A DNA stretch of 64,000 nucleotides from Oceanospirillum sp964342385 (GCA_964342385.1 CAYFGP010000007.1:43545-107544), one strand, 5' to 3'. Shown: positions 35,328-45,191, numbered from the stretch's first letter. Numbers and translations are program-made. Notes: generated from the letters alone by a model not told the origin.

Positions 35328-38159
35328 TTAAGCGGATCTGTTCTGCGCCAAGCGGTCTACCAGATAGATAATCGACTGGTAGGGGATACCACTGTGTTCG
35401 CTTAAACCAATCTCACAGGTACGGCTGTTGGAGTACCCCTCAGTACAGCCCGCTACCGCCGTTGGCAGATCTTTTAATGCCGCCGCATTCAGTTCAGGGT
35501 GAGAAAATCCTTTATCACCTGCAAAACCACAGCAGGTAATATCCGGTGGGATAACCACTTCTTTGGCACACGCTTTGGCCAGAGAAACAAACTTATCGGC
35601 CAGCCCCATTTTGGTGGTGCTGCAGGTGACGTGCAGAGCAATACGCTCCACTTGAGACGAGAGAGTCAGGCGCGGCAGCACGAAATCGTGGATAAACTCC
35701 ACCTGTTCGTACAGTCGCAAACGGCTATCCAGCTTGTCACGCATTCGCATCAGACAGGGACTGGTGTCGCAAAACACCGGATAAAGCCCATTGTTGGTTG
35801 CTTTGAGTAAAGCTTGGTTCAGTTCTTCAGCTTTTGCATCCGCAGTTTCAAACTGACCTTTACTCTGGAACGGCATACCACAGCATTGCGCACCTAATTC
35901 CTCGGGAATCACGACACTAAAACCCGCTTTATTCAACAGGCTCATGGCCACTTCCGGCGTGGATCTATCTTCACCCTGATTGCGTGCGGGCCCCATAATA
36001 CGGGTTGCACAGCTTGGCAGATACACCACCTTGTCCCCCTGATGACCGGGTGGGTACTGCTTTAACACGGTGTCCATCTTAGGTGCAGCCTTTGGCATCG
36101 ACGGTGTCCACTGTTGTACCCGGTTGCCAGAGATTTTTCGTGCGGCACCGGTTACGGCAGACATTGTCTTACTGCCAACGGCAGCATGCATTCCATCTGC
36201 TACCTTTAACATGACACGAGAGCTGTTGGCAACGCCCTCAAAGTGACTACCCAGCCATGAGGACACACCTGAGTAACCTTTGTTACGTTCATGACGCAGG
36301 CTTCGGGTCAGATCTCCGGTGTTGATACTGACCGGACATTTCTCTTCGCATAGGCCACAACCGGCACAGGTATCAATGCCCTGATAGTCGTATTCGCCTA
36401 CCATCTCTTTTAGCCTGTCAGCATCGTCTCCAGCGGCTTCTAAGCGGTTGATCTCACGCCAAATTACAATGCGCTGACGAGGACTTAAACTCAGGTTGCG
36501 CGATGGGCAGGATGACTCACAAAAACCGCACTCGATACACTTATCAATCAGCTCACTGGCCGGCGGTAATGGCTTTAAGTTTTCTAAATGTAAATTTTCG
36601 TTACGAGTTAAAATTACATCAGGATTCAGCAGGTTGTCGGCGTCAAAAACGGCTTTTAGCTGCCACATCAATTGATAGGCATCTTTGCCCCACTCCAGCT
36701 CAACAAACGGAGCCATATTACGACCCGTGCCGTGTTCTGCTTTCAGTGAGCCTTTGTATTTCACGGCCACCAGATCGGCCACCTCGTCCATCAGCAGCTT
36801 ATAGCGCTCGACCTCTTTGTCGTCATCAAAACCTTGGGTGAACACAAAGTGCAGATTGCCTTCCAGGGCGTGACCAAACAGCAGGGCTTCATCGTAGCCG
36901 TATTTACGGAACACCTGCTGCAGCTCTAATACGCCTTCAGCTAACTGTTCAATTGGGAAGGCGACATCTTCAATAATTACCGTGGTGCCGGTCAGACGCA
37001 CCGCCCCCACCGCTGGGAACAGGCCCTTACGGATCTTCCAATATAGGGCATAGGTGGCCGGGTCTTCGGTAAATTCGATTGGTGCAACGGTTTCAATACC
37101 GGTAATGGCTGCTGTCACTTCAGCCAGTTTTTGATCCAGCTCGTCACGGGTGCTACCACGCACATCAACCAGCAGTGCCGCAGCATCTTCGCCCAGCGTT
37201 TTCAGAATTTCTGGCATCCCCGGTTGATCTTCCACCGCATGCAGACCGGCACGATCCATCAGCTCTACTGCCGCAACCGGCGTCGGCTTCATCGCCGTTA
37301 CGGCACGACAGGTGGTCTCGATATCCGGGAAGAAAATCATCGCTGCAGCTTTTAGCGGGTGTTCTTCTACCGTGTGATAGGTCACCTCGCTGATAAAGCC
37401 CAGCGTACCCTCTGAACCGATCATCAGGTGCATCAGAATATCGAATGGATCGCTGTAATCCACCAAGCTGTTCAGGCTATAGCCAGTCGTATTTTTCAGA
37501 CGGTATTTATGACGAATCAGTTCGGCCAGTTCACTGTTCGCCCGGGTCTCTTCGCCCAGCTTTTTCAATTCGCTGAGTAGCTCGCCATGGCTTTGTTCAA
37601 ACGCCTGACGACTGGCTGGGTCAGCAGTATTCAGCAGAGTGCCATCCGCCATAATGATGCGCATGCTATCGACGGTGTTATAACTGTTTTGCGCTGTACC
37701 ACAGCACATACCACTGGCGTTATTAGCGGCGATACCGCCAATCATAGCCGCGTTAATCGACGCTGGATCAGGACCAATCTTACGCTGGTAAGGTGCCAGA
37801 ATCTGATTCGCTTTACCGCCGATCACACCGGGCTGTAGAGAAACACGATCGCCCAGATCATGCACCTGATAATCGCGCCAGTTGCTGCTTAGCTGAATCA
37901 ACACCGAATCGGTCACCGCCTGACCGGACAGGCTGGTACCCGCCGCACGGAAGGTCACCGGCAGTTTGCGTGCTCGGGTCAGTTTTAATACCCGGGAAAC
38001 TTCATCTTCATTATCAACCCGCACTACCAGCTGAGGGATCAGGCGATAAAAGCTGGCATCTGTACCATAGGCCAGTGTGCGCAGTTGATCGTGGATCAAA
38101 CGCTCTTCTGGCATGAACTGACGCAGTTCGTTGTAAAGTTCCTGGTATTGCTGCTTCAT
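35328..38159 (-). CDS. dld: FAD/Fe-S D-lactate dehydrogenase (Dld-II type)
   Basis: A 943-residue membrane-associated flavoprotein that oxidises D-lactate to pyruvate, passing electrons to quinone. The N-terminal FAD_binding_4 domain has PVTFRAAGTSLSGQAVTD and IGGIAANNASGMCCG. It is followed by the FAD-oxidase C domain and a ferredoxin-type region, CIECGFCESSCPSR and CAGCGLCEEKCPVS. Two CCG domains have GAQCCGMPF and ITCCGFAGDKG. This composition is that of Shewanella Dld-II and the related YdiJ. The adjacent lutABC supports D-lactate, but D-2-hydroxyglutarate cannot be excluded. ATG 38159 has GAGG upstream. Confidence 0.88.
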   Translation of the reverse strand: MKQQYQELYNELRQFMPEERLIHDQLRTLAYGTDASFYRLIPQLVVRVDNEDEVSRVLKLTRARKLPVTFRAAGTSLSGQAVTDSVLIQLSSNWRDYQVHDLGDRVSLQPGVIGGKANQILAPYQRKIGPDPASINAAMIGGIAANNASGMCCGTAQNSYNTVDSMRIIMADGTLLNTADPASRQAFEQSHGELLSELKKLGEETRANSELAELIRHKYRLKNTTGYSLNSLVDYSDPFDILMHLMIGSEGTLGFISEVTYHTVEEHPLKAAAMIFFPDIETTCRAVTAMKPTPVAAVELMDRAGLHAVEDQPGMPEILKTLGEDAAALLVDVRGSTRDELDQKLAEVTAAITGIETVAPIEFTEDPATYALYWKIRKGLFPAVGAVRLTGTTVIIEDVAFPIEQLAEGVLELQQVFRKYGYDEALLFGHALEGNLHFVFTQGFDDDKEVERYKLLMDEVADLVAVKYKGSLKAEHGTGRNMAPFVELEWGKDAYQLMWQLKAVFDADNLLNPDVILTRNENLHLENLKPLPPASELIDKCIECGFCESSCPSRNLSLSPRQRIVIWREINRLEAAGDDADRLKEMVGEYDYQGIDTCAGCGLCEEKCPVSINTGDLTRSLRHERNKGYSGVSSWLGSHFEGVANSSRVMLKVADGMHAAVGSKTMSAVTGAARKISGNRVQQWTPSMPKAAPKMDTVLKQYPPGHQGDKVVYLPSCATRIMGPARNQGEDRSTPEVAMSLLNKAGFSVVIPEELGAQCCGMPFQSKGQFETADAKAEELNQALLKATNNGLYPVFCDTSPCLMRMRDKLDSRLRLYEQVEFIHDFVLPRLTLSSQVERIALHVTCSTTKMGLADKFVSLAKACAKEVVIPPDITCCGFAGDKGFSHPELNAAALKDLPTAVAGCTEGYSNSRTCEIGLSEHSGIPYQSIIYLVDRLAQNRSA

Positions 38160-38473
38160 GGTTTGCCTCACCTATTACCGATCTAGCGGTCTACCGATCC
38201 TGATGTTCGCTCTGCCTTTATCTATTTACAGCCTGAGCACACAACAGTATTTCCCCTGCACCTGTTAGGTCTTACTTGCAGATGCCTAACACCTGATCTT
38301 AGCGTCCTGGTCTTAGAGCCAGGAAATTAGCCGTTTTAGGGCTAAAATCATAAATTCAGAGCGCAAGCATCCAACAGGGGATAACAAGCTATCCCTGCGG
38401 GTTATTTTTTAATCAAGAATCTGGCGGTCTAACGATTAACATCTCTCAACGCAGACCGCCCTGAATGGAGTAC
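38160..38473. other. intergenic region between lutC and dld
   Basis: No gene is supported. It holds inverted repeats that could attenuate or separate transcription within the minus-strand block: GGCGGTCT/AGACCGCC (38423-38460) just after lutC, and GGGATA/TATCCC near 38380-38395. No PdhR-type dyad is seen here. Confidence 0.5.
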
Positions 38474-39133
38474 TTATTGTCGAATCAGAACAATCAGCTC
38501 CTTGGGCCCATGCACGCCATAGGCCAGGGTTTGCTCAATATCCGCCGTTTTGGATGGCCCCGAGATCAGTAATGCATTGGTTGGCATGCCTTGTTGAACC
38601 CAGCCCTCGGATACAATCACCTCGTGGAAGGTATTTTTCAGCTGCTCAGCATCCAGAATGGCAAAATGAATCGGTGGCACCAGGGTCATCAAGCGTGGTT
38701 GATCGTTATCCGGCCATAGCACCAGAGAACCGGTTTCCGCGATAGCACTACGTACATCGGTCACCGCACCATCAACATTGGAAAACAGCTCAGCTTTCCA
38801 GCCTTCGATGGGTTGGTCATAGCTCAACAGCTCTGGCAGACCGTCCTCGGACCAGTTGGCGCGTACATCCACGCCCACCTGGGCTTGTTGTGGTACCAGC
38901 ATATTGTTCAGGCCTTTGCCCTGAGCCAGCTCTTTCAGCTTCTCCAGCCAGTTGTCTTTACTGACACGATGAACTTCAGCATGAACCGATTCGATCCTCT
39001 GTTGGAACAGATCAATCTTGTCTTCATCGGACCACTGCTTAGCCTGCACGATAGAGAAGTCACTCTCAGGTGCGCTGATCGCCCCATCGCGACGCTGATA
39101 TAAACGGTTCAGAATGGCATCACGAGCGCTCAT
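38474..39133 (-). CDS. lutC: L-lactate utilization protein LutC (LldG)
   Basis: A 219-residue LUD-domain protein, third part of the LutABC L-lactate oxidising complex. It carries IAETGSLVLWPDNDQPRLMTLVPPIHFAIL and the C-terminal ISGPSKTADIEQTLAYGVHGPKEL signature of the family. The start overlaps the lutB stop by one base (TAATG), so translation is coupled. It is cytoplasmic. Confidence 0.95.
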   Translation of the reverse strand: MSARDAILNRLYQRRDGAISAPESDFSIVQAKQWSDEDKIDLFQQRIESVHAEVHRVSKDNWLEKLKELAQGKGLNNMLVPQQAQVGVDVRANWSEDGLPELLSYDQPIEGWKAELFSNVDGAVTDVRSAIAETGSLVLWPDNDQPRLMTLVPPIHFAILDAEQLKNTFHEVIVSEGWVQQGMPTNALLISGPSKTADIEQTLAYGVHGPKELIVLIRQ

Positions 39134-40593
39134 TATTTCTCCCCTCCGTTTTTACCACGGGCTTTAACCTGTTGATGCAGTGTGCTGGCAGCCAGCTTGG
39201 GTGCGGTACGACACTTGGTCCAGGCTCCTACTTTATTTGGCATCAGGAAACGGAATACGGTGGCAGCACCGGTACCAGTGCGATACAGGCCTCCGCTCTT
39301 GTGCATCTTGGCCCAACCTTTCCAGATCAGACTTTCGCTGGTGGAGCGCTTGCTGCCACGACCTTTAACGCTGGAGTTATTGTGATCGGAATCACCGGCC
39401 ACAGACTCTTCACGCAGACGTACCAGCAGCTTCGGAATCGGGATACGCACCGGACACACTTCACCACAGGCACCACACAGGGATGAGGCGCTCGGTAGGT
39501 CTTTAGCGTCATCCAGTCCTGCCAGGTGCGGCATCAGAATTTTGCCAATGGGGCCTGGATAGGTGTAACCGTAAGCGTGACCGCCAATACGGGTATAGAC
39601 CGGGCAGTGGTTCATACAGGCACCACAGCGAATACAACGCAGGGTATCCAGCAGCTCATCGTCCTGATAGATATTGGAACGACCACTATCCACCAGTACC
39701 AGATGCACCTCCTCCGGACCGTCCAGCTCACCTTCTTTACGCGGGCTGGAGATCATATTGAAATAGGTGGTGATATGTTGACCGGTGGCGGAACGGGTCA
39801 GCAGCGACAATAACGGCGCGACATCTTCCAGATTTTCCACAACCTTCTCGATACCGGTCACGGCGATATGCACCGGCGGTACCGTGGTGGTCAGACGACC
39901 ATTACCTTCGTTTTCCACCAGACACAGGGTGCCGGTTTCTGCCACGGCAAAGTTAACACCGGAAACGCCGACATCGGCTTTTTCAAAGCGCTCACGCAGT
40001 TGCTGACGCGCCTCAGCGGTCAGATACTCAACATCACGGGATTTTTTAGTCCCGGTTTTGTCGTGCATCAGATCAGAGATCTCGTCGGTATTCTTGTGGA
40101 TCGCGGGCATAATAATGTGCGACGGCGTTTCTTCTGCCAACTGCACAATATATTCACCCAGATCCGATTCCAGCGCCTCGATATTGTGCTGCTCCAGGTA
40201 ATGGTTCAGCTCCATCTCTTCGCTGACCATGGATTTACCCTTGATCACGCTCTTGGCATTTTTCTGCTGACAGATATCAAGAATAATCTGACACGCCTGA
40301 TCGCCATTTTCCGCCCAGTGTACTTTGACACCGTTGGCGGTCAGGTTTTCTTCCAGCTTTTCCAGTAGTTCCGGCAGCTTGGATAGGGCACGCAGACGAA
40401 TGGCTGCCGCCAGATCACGCAGACCTTGTAGCTCATCATCGGACGGGAACGCCGCCAGACGTTTATCCATCAGACCATCCATCGCCTTACGGAAATTGGC
40501 GCGAATTTGTGGATTGGTAATAGCATCATGCACCCGTGGGTGGAACTCTTTAACCCCGCTCTGGGCAGTCTTTTCCGGCTGATTATGACTCAT
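39133..40593 (-). CDS. lutB: L-lactate utilization iron-sulfur protein LutB (LldF)
   Basis: A 486-residue protein. The LUD domain (about 70-300) has VSGVNFAVAETGTLCLVENEGNGR. It is followed by ferredoxin-type clusters CIRCGACMNHCPVY and CGACGEVCPVRIPIPKLL and a LutB-type C-terminal tail. It is the electron-transfer core of LutABC, which oxidises L-lactate to pyruvate. ATG 40593 has GGAG upstream and overlaps the end of lutA by 11 bases; a start at 40620 lies deeper inside lutA and is not needed. Confidence 0.96.
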   Translation of the reverse strand: MSHNQPEKTAQSGVKEFHPRVHDAITNPQIRANFRKAMDGLMDKRLAAFPSDDELQGLRDLAAAIRLRALSKLPELLEKLEENLTANGVKVHWAENGDQACQIILDICQQKNAKSVIKGKSMVSEEMELNHYLEQHNIEALESDLGEYIVQLAEETPSHIIMPAIHKNTDEISDLMHDKTGTKKSRDVEYLTAEARQQLRERFEKADVGVSGVNFAVAETGTLCLVENEGNGRLTTTVPPVHIAVTGIEKVVENLEDVAPLLSLLTRSATGQHITTYFNMISSPRKEGELDGPEEVHLVLVDSGRSNIYQDDELLDTLRCIRCGACMNHCPVYTRIGGHAYGYTYPGPIGKILMPHLAGLDDAKDLPSASSLCGACGEVCPVRIPIPKLLVRLREESVAGDSDHNNSSVKGRGSKRSTSESLIWKGWAKMHKSGGLYRTGTGAATVFRFLMPNKVGAWTKCRTAPKLAASTLHQQVKARGKNGGEK

Positions 40594-41344
40594 GACAGCG
40601 TCTCCACAGGAAGCTGGCAATATGCTCGCCCTTGAACTCTTTTTTCATATGCTCGGCAGCACCAGTGATATTCATCATGCAACCACAATCACTGCTGATC
40701 ATGGTATTGGCACCGGTGGCATCAATGGCTTCCACCTTATCGGTGACCATGGCTTCGGAGATCTCTGGATGACGTACAGAAAAAGCACCACCAAAACCAC
40801 AGCACTCTTTAACCCGAGCCTGTTCAACCAGCTCGACATTATCCAGCTGACCTAACAATGCTGGGCCCACTTCGCCCAGGCCCATTTCACGACGGCCACT
40901 GCAGGAGGTATGCATGGCGACCTTGATCGGCTCGCCTTTGTCTTCCAGCTTGATATGGCAGACGTGCATTAAAAATTCGGTTAACTCATAGATACGACCA
41001 GCGACATCTTTTGCTTTGGCTTCTTCCGGATGACCCGCAAACAGTTCAGGGTAGTGTTCACGCATCATGCCCGCACAGGAACCGGATGGCAGCACAATCG
41101 GATAATCGCCAGGAAACAGTCCTAACTGAGCAGCGGCCACTTCACGAGCCTGATCGTGATAACCGGAGGTATAAGCCGGTTGACCACAGCAGGTCTGGTC
41201 CTGAGGGAAGATCACCTCAATGCCCTGTTTTTCCAATAACTGGATACCCGCCATTCCCGCGTCGGGATAAAACATGTCCACCAAACAGGTGCCGTAGAAG
41301 TACACCTTCTCTGGTTTGGGGGGATAAAGTTTGATACTGCTCAT
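40583..41344 (-). CDS. lutA: L-lactate utilization protein LutA (LldE)
   Basis: A 253-residue protein with two cysteine-rich CCG domains: QTCCGQPAYTSG and KECCGFGGAFSV, with VYFYGTCLVDMFYPD at the start. It is the first gene of lutABC, overlapping lutB. 257 bases separate it from dctM in the same direction. No operator was seen in that gap, so read-through from the TRAP promoter is possible. Confidence 0.95.
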   Translation of the reverse strand: MSSIKLYPPKPEKVYFYGTCLVDMFYPDAGMAGIQLLEKQGIEVIFPQDQTCCGQPAYTSGYHDQAREVAAAQLGLFPGDYPIVLPSGSCAGMMREHYPELFAGHPEEAKAKDVAGRIYELTEFLMHVCHIKLEDKGEPIKVAMHTSCSGRREMGLGEVGPALLGQLDNVELVEQARVKECCGFGGAFSVRHPEISEAMVTDKVEAIDATGANTMISSDCGCMMNITGAAEHMKKEFKGEHIASFLWRRCHES

Positions 41345-41600
41345 GGCTCATCACGCTCGTATTATGTCAGGGTTATCCTATTGGATTAGCGATACTGGCT
41401 ATCTGCTACCGGCTACCTACTCTTGCGGCGGTATCCCGGCATGCAGTCCCTGCTTGTCTTTATATTAGTCGTTATTGCTGCTAGATCGTTTGAAGCAGCG
41501 GGTGGTTAGAATGGCTGTGCTCTGAAGGCCCCACCCGCTGTTATTTCTGCTATTTCATTAATTGCTATTTCGTTGCTTTCACTTTATTCGCGCTATTGGC

Positions 41601-42986
41601 TTATCCGTAGGCTTGTGCCGGTAACCACAGCACCAGTTCAGGCCAGATCACCAGAACGATCAGTGCCAGCAGCTGGATCGCGATAAATGGAATCACACCT
41701 TTGTAGATATCCATCAGCTGAACATCAGGAGGACATACACCCTTCAGGTAGAACAGGGAGAAGCCCACAGGTGGTGTTAAGAAAGAGGTCTGCAATGCCA
41801 TGGCAACCAACATCACAAACCAAACCAGTTCTGGGTTGTCAACTACACCGTAGCCATTGATATCCAGACCCAGCGCCGAGATCACAGGTGCCAGCAGTGG
41901 CAGTGCAATCAGGGTGATCTCAATCCAATCCAGGAAGAAACCCAGCAGGAAGATAATCGCCAGTACACAAGCAATAATGCCGTAAGTACCGAATGGCAGA
42001 CTGGTCAGCCAATGCTCGATCAGCTCATCACCACCCAGCTCACGCAGTACCAGGGCAAAACAGGTCGCACCCAGGAATACCGCAAAGATATAGGCCGTGG
42101 TGTTATAAGTACCCGATGCCACTTCTTTAAACACTTTGAAGTTCAGCTTCTTGTTGTGCCATGCCAGCAGGGTCGCACCCAGTGCGCCTACACCAGATGC
42201 CTCAGTGGCTGTGGCAATACCGGCAAAGATAGAGCCCAGTACTGCAAAGATCAGCGCTACCGGCGGCAGGATACTTTTCAGTACCGCCAGGATCATCTGC
42301 CACTCAACCGGCTTAGCATCTTTTGGCAGAGGTGCCGCGCTTGGCTTGAATACACCCACACCCAGAATAAACAGGATGTACATGGTACCCAGCATCAGGC
42401 CAGGAATCACCGCGCCCATAAACAGATCGCCCACAGACAGCGCAAGCTGATCCGCCATAATCACCAGCATGATCGACGGTGGAATCAGAATACCCAGCGT
42501 ACCCGCACTGGCGATGGTGCCCAGCGCCAGGGTCTTGGAGTACTTCTGCTCCATCATGGCAGGCAGAGACATCAGACCCAGCAGTACGACAGACGCACCC
42601 ACAATACCGGTGGAAGCAGCCAGAATAATACCGATCAAGGTTACTGTAATTGCCAGACCACCGCGCACACGACCAAACAGCTGTTGGATCGATTGCATCA
42701 GACGCTCAGCTACACCGGAGCGGTCCAACATGATGCCCATAAAGATAAACATGGGCAGGGCCACCATGACCCAGTTATCCATAATCTTATAGATACGGTT
42801 AACCACCAGACCCAGAGTCAACATATCCAGGCCGGTAAAGGTGTCCAGGTACATATCCGACAGGTAGCCGATAAAACCAAAGGCTACACCGATACCACCC
42901 AGAACAAACGCTACCGGGAAACCGGTAAACAGTAACACGATGAAACTCATGAACATCGCGATAACTAGAATCTCATTCACTTCCAT
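41601..42986 (-). CDS. dctM: TRAP transporter large permease DctM
   Basis: A 461-residue membrane protein with about 12-13 helices, the Na+-coupled transport subunit. Family signatures include FPVAFVLGGIGV near the start, GASVVLLGLMSLPAMM, SAGTLGILIPPSIML and the late LLAPVISALGLD / FLTPPVGFSLFYLKGV. It is translated from ATG 42986 (AGGGG upstream), 11 bases after dctQ, as part of dctPQM. Confidence 0.97.
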   Translation of the reverse strand: MEVNEILVIAMFMSFIVLLFTGFPVAFVLGGIGVAFGFIGYLSDMYLDTFTGLDMLTLGLVVNRIYKIMDNWVMVALPMFIFMGIMLDRSGVAERLMQSIQQLFGRVRGGLAITVTLIGIILAASTGIVGASVVLLGLMSLPAMMEQKYSKTLALGTIASAGTLGILIPPSIMLVIMADQLALSVGDLFMGAVIPGLMLGTMYILFILGVGVFKPSAAPLPKDAKPVEWQMILAVLKSILPPVALIFAVLGSIFAGIATATEASGVGALGATLLAWHNKKLNFKVFKEVASGTYNTTAYIFAVFLGATCFALVLRELGGDELIEHWLTSLPFGTYGIIACVLAIIFLLGFFLDWIEITLIALPLLAPVISALGLDINGYGVVDNPELVWFVMLVAMALQTSFLTPPVGFSLFYLKGVCPPDVQLMDIYKGVIPFIAIQLLALIVLVIWPELVLWLPAQAYG

Positions 42987-42997
42987 CACAACGCCCC

Positions 42998-43528
42998 TTA
43001 TTCACCCTTAATCAGGCCTTTCACGTCACGAATCAGACGGGACAGACCAGCAATAAACAACAAACCAAAACTCAGAGGAATCACGGCTTTAATCAGCCAG
43101 CGATAAGGCAAACCAGTTGGGGAAGCTGAGCTTTCATTGATACGCCAGGAGTCATACACAAACGGCAGACTGGCATCAAAGACGACGTAGATAAATGGGA
43201 ACATCAGGAACAAAATGCCGAAGATTTCCCATAGACGCTGAGCGCGACGGCTCAAACGCATATGAATCAGATCCACCCGAATGTGGGAGTTAGTGACCTG
43301 CGCATACGACACACCAAACATTACGCCAATGGCATAAAGGTGCCACTGCAGTTCTTCCAGAACTACCATTCCATGATTAAAGCCATAACGCAGCACCACC
43401 TGGGTAATAATTACCAGCATGAGGATTACGTATGACCAGGCAAAAATTTTACCGGCAGCTAACACGATACTGTCGAGCTTGTCGGCAATCGCGGAGTCTA
43501 CCTTATGGGAGGACGTTGTGTGAGACAC
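42998..43528 (-). CDS. dctQ: TRAP transporter small permease DctQ
   Basis: A 176-residue membrane protein with four helices and the family motif EELQWHLYAIGVMFGVSYA followed by HIRVDLIH. It helps the binding protein deliver substrate to DctM. The GTG at 43528 is chosen because AGGAG lies 7 bases upstream; a GTG at 43534 is only one base from that site. It is the middle gene of dctPQM. Confidence 0.95.
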   Translation of the reverse strand: MSHTTSSHKVDSAIADKLDSIVLAAGKIFAWSYVILMLVIITQVVLRYGFNHGMVVLEELQWHLYAIGVMFGVSYAQVTNSHIRVDLIHMRLSRRAQRLWEIFGILFLMFPFIYVVFDASLPFVYDSWRINESSASPTGLPYRWLIKAVIPLSFGLLFIAGLSRLIRDVKGLIKGE

Positions 43529-43614
43529 AGCCACGCTCCTGAATCATCATTTGGGGGATAAAACAGACCCGAAGGGTCCAGACTTGTGCCTGTATACTTC
43601 AGGCTTGGTCATTT

Positions 43615-43650
43615 AAACAGAGGGCAGGCTTCACAGCACTCCCCCTGTTT
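43615..43650. other. hairpin between dctP and dctQ
   Basis: Inverted repeat AAACAGAGGG/CCCCCTGTTT (9 of 10 paired). Such intercistronic stems after binding-protein genes commonly stabilise the upstream mRNA and lower expression of the permease genes. Confidence 0.5.
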
Positions 43651-43743
43651 TGGTGATAACCCCGCTTCTGGCAAGCAGAGAGCGACATCATCACCGTGCG
43701 ACTAAAACATCAAACTGTCAGTCAGAAACCAACCAGCCTACGC

Positions 43744-44814
43744 TTACTTACGTGGCAGGAAGGCGTTCTGGCCCCACAGTTTGTAGTCTTCACGGAATGC
43801 GCTCATGTCATCCCAGATTTTCTTGAACATAGGGTCAGCAGCAGACTGCTCGGATACCACTTCATCCCAAGCACCTTGGAAAGCGCCCAGCATGGTGTCG
43901 TTCCACTGCATGATTTTCACGCCACGCTTCTCTACGTTCTCTTTCATAGCAGCAAACTGCTTCGCTTCACCTTCTGCGAAGGAATCAGCCATAGATGCTT
44001 TACACACCTGATCCAGAGCCGCTTGCTGGCCTTTAGACATCTTGTTCCAAACGTCTTTGTTGATCAGAAGTTCGAAGATGGTGGACTGCTGGTGCCAGCC
44101 AGGGAAGTAGTTGTACTTAACGATTTTGTGGAAGCCCACACGGGTATCAACCGAAGGCGTGGAGAATTCAGTTGCGTCGATCGCACCTTTCTCCAGCGCT
44201 GGGAAGATTTCAGAGCCTGGCAGCAGAGAAGTGGAAACACCCAGTTTCTCCATCACTTTTGCACCCAGACCGAAGAAGCGCATACGCAGACCTTGCAGAT
44301 CTTCAGGCTTCTCGATTGGCTTCGCGAACCAACCAGAAGTCTCTGGCGGGTTGATCGCACATGGCAGTACTTTTACGTTGTAGCCCGCTACATCGTACAT
44401 TTCCTGGTACAGCTTCATGCCGTTACCGTAGTACATCCATGCCATGTATTCACCGGCATCAGGACCGAAAGGTACCGCAGAGAACAGTGGAGATGCTGGG
44501 ATTTTACCTGCCCAGTAACCCGCTGTGGTGTAACCGGCGTTGATCTTACCGGCAGATACCGCACCCAGGATCTCAAACGGAGCAACCAGTTTGCCCGGCT
44601 CATAAACCTTCATACGGATAGATTTGTTCGTGACCAGCTCAATCTGCTCAGCCACTTTAGGGATTGGCGTACCCAGACCAGGCAGACTGGTTGCGAATGC
44701 CACTGGCACCTTCAGTAGAATTTTCTTGTCGGCGGCGGAAGCGTCAACGGCAACACCTGCCAGCGCAACAGAGACAGAGGTAGCGGCCAGAGTGGCTTTC
44801 ATCATTTTCTTCAT
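43744..44814 (-). CDS. dctP: TRAP transporter substrate-binding protein DctP (2-oxoacid/lactate-type)
   Basis: A 356-residue periplasmic binding protein. The signal peptide MKKMMKATLAATSVSVALAG ends near DASAADKK. ATG 44814 is chosen for this and for GGGAA upstream; 44853 would add 13 residues before it. The sequence KVPVAFATSLPGLGTPIPKVAEQ, FFGLGAKVMEKLGVSTSLLPG and the FPGWHQQ region resemble TakP-like proteins that bind 2-oxo acids or lactate. A PdhR-type operator at its promoter and the adjacent lactate genes support such a substrate, by inference. Confidence 0.9.
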   Translation of the reverse strand: MKKMMKATLAATSVSVALAGVAVDASAADKKILLKVPVAFATSLPGLGTPIPKVAEQIELVTNKSIRMKVYEPGKLVAPFEILGAVSAGKINAGYTTAGYWAGKIPASPLFSAVPFGPDAGEYMAWMYYGNGMKLYQEMYDVAGYNVKVLPCAINPPETSGWFAKPIEKPEDLQGLRMRFFGLGAKVMEKLGVSTSLLPGSEIFPALEKGAIDATEFSTPSVDTRVGFHKIVKYNYFPGWHQQSTIFELLINKDVWNKMSKGQQAALDQVCKASMADSFAEGEAKQFAAMKENVEKRGVKIMQWNDTMLGAFQGAWDEVVSEQSAADPMFKKIWDDMSAFREDYKLWGQNAFLPRK

Positions 44815-44891
44815 GATCGATTCCCGTGCTTTGGATTTGTTTATTGTTATCAATCACCGGCCAACTCAGGCCAGTATATCCAGTTAGAATC

Positions 44892-44910
44892 AAATTGGTA
44901 AAACCAATTT
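44892..44910 (+). promoter_or_regulatory. PdhR-type operator at the dctP promoter
   Basis: AAATTGGTAAAACCAATTT is a perfect dyad around the known PdhR/LldR pattern ATTGGTNNNACCAAT. It lies about 80 bases upstream of the dctP start. Confidence 0.85.
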
Positions 44911-45176
44911 ACAAGACTCAGGTGACAAAGATAGTGATCTTATAGTTCTTTTGTCAAACTTCTTTGCGACTAAATAAGACCTAAGTATGAAAAAACGCAC
45001 TAGGAAAGGGAGTATTCACCGAAAAAATCCCTGTCTCGGTGCAAAATATAATAAAAAAACCTGTTAACTGCCCCAAAACGACAATAAAAAACAGGGAATT
45101 TTTCTAAATCAGGGCGGAAGACGAAACAAAAAGAGAAAAGATGCTATATTTGACACAGACAAAAACTAGACGCAGT

Positions 45177-45191
45177 ATTGGTAATACCAAT
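45177..45191 (+). promoter_or_regulatory. PdhR-type operator upstream of pdhR
   Basis: ATTGGTAATACCAAT is a perfect palindrome matching ATTGGTNNNACCAAT, about 60 bases before the regulator's start, suggesting autoregulation. Confidence 0.85.

Noticed and set aside
42012..42935. 307-codon + strand frame opposite dctM
   Set aside because: Gln/Thr/Arg-rich antisense shadow; the dctM frame is fully supported.
43696..44718. 340-codon + strand frame opposite dctP
   Set aside because: Antisense shadow of a clear substrate-binding protein; no family motif or ribosome-binding site.
44815..44900. Sigma-54 promoter for the TRAP operon, target of DctD
   Set aside because: On the minus strand TGGCCTGAGTTGGCC has GG and GC one base too close together, so it does not meet the -24/-12 spacing.
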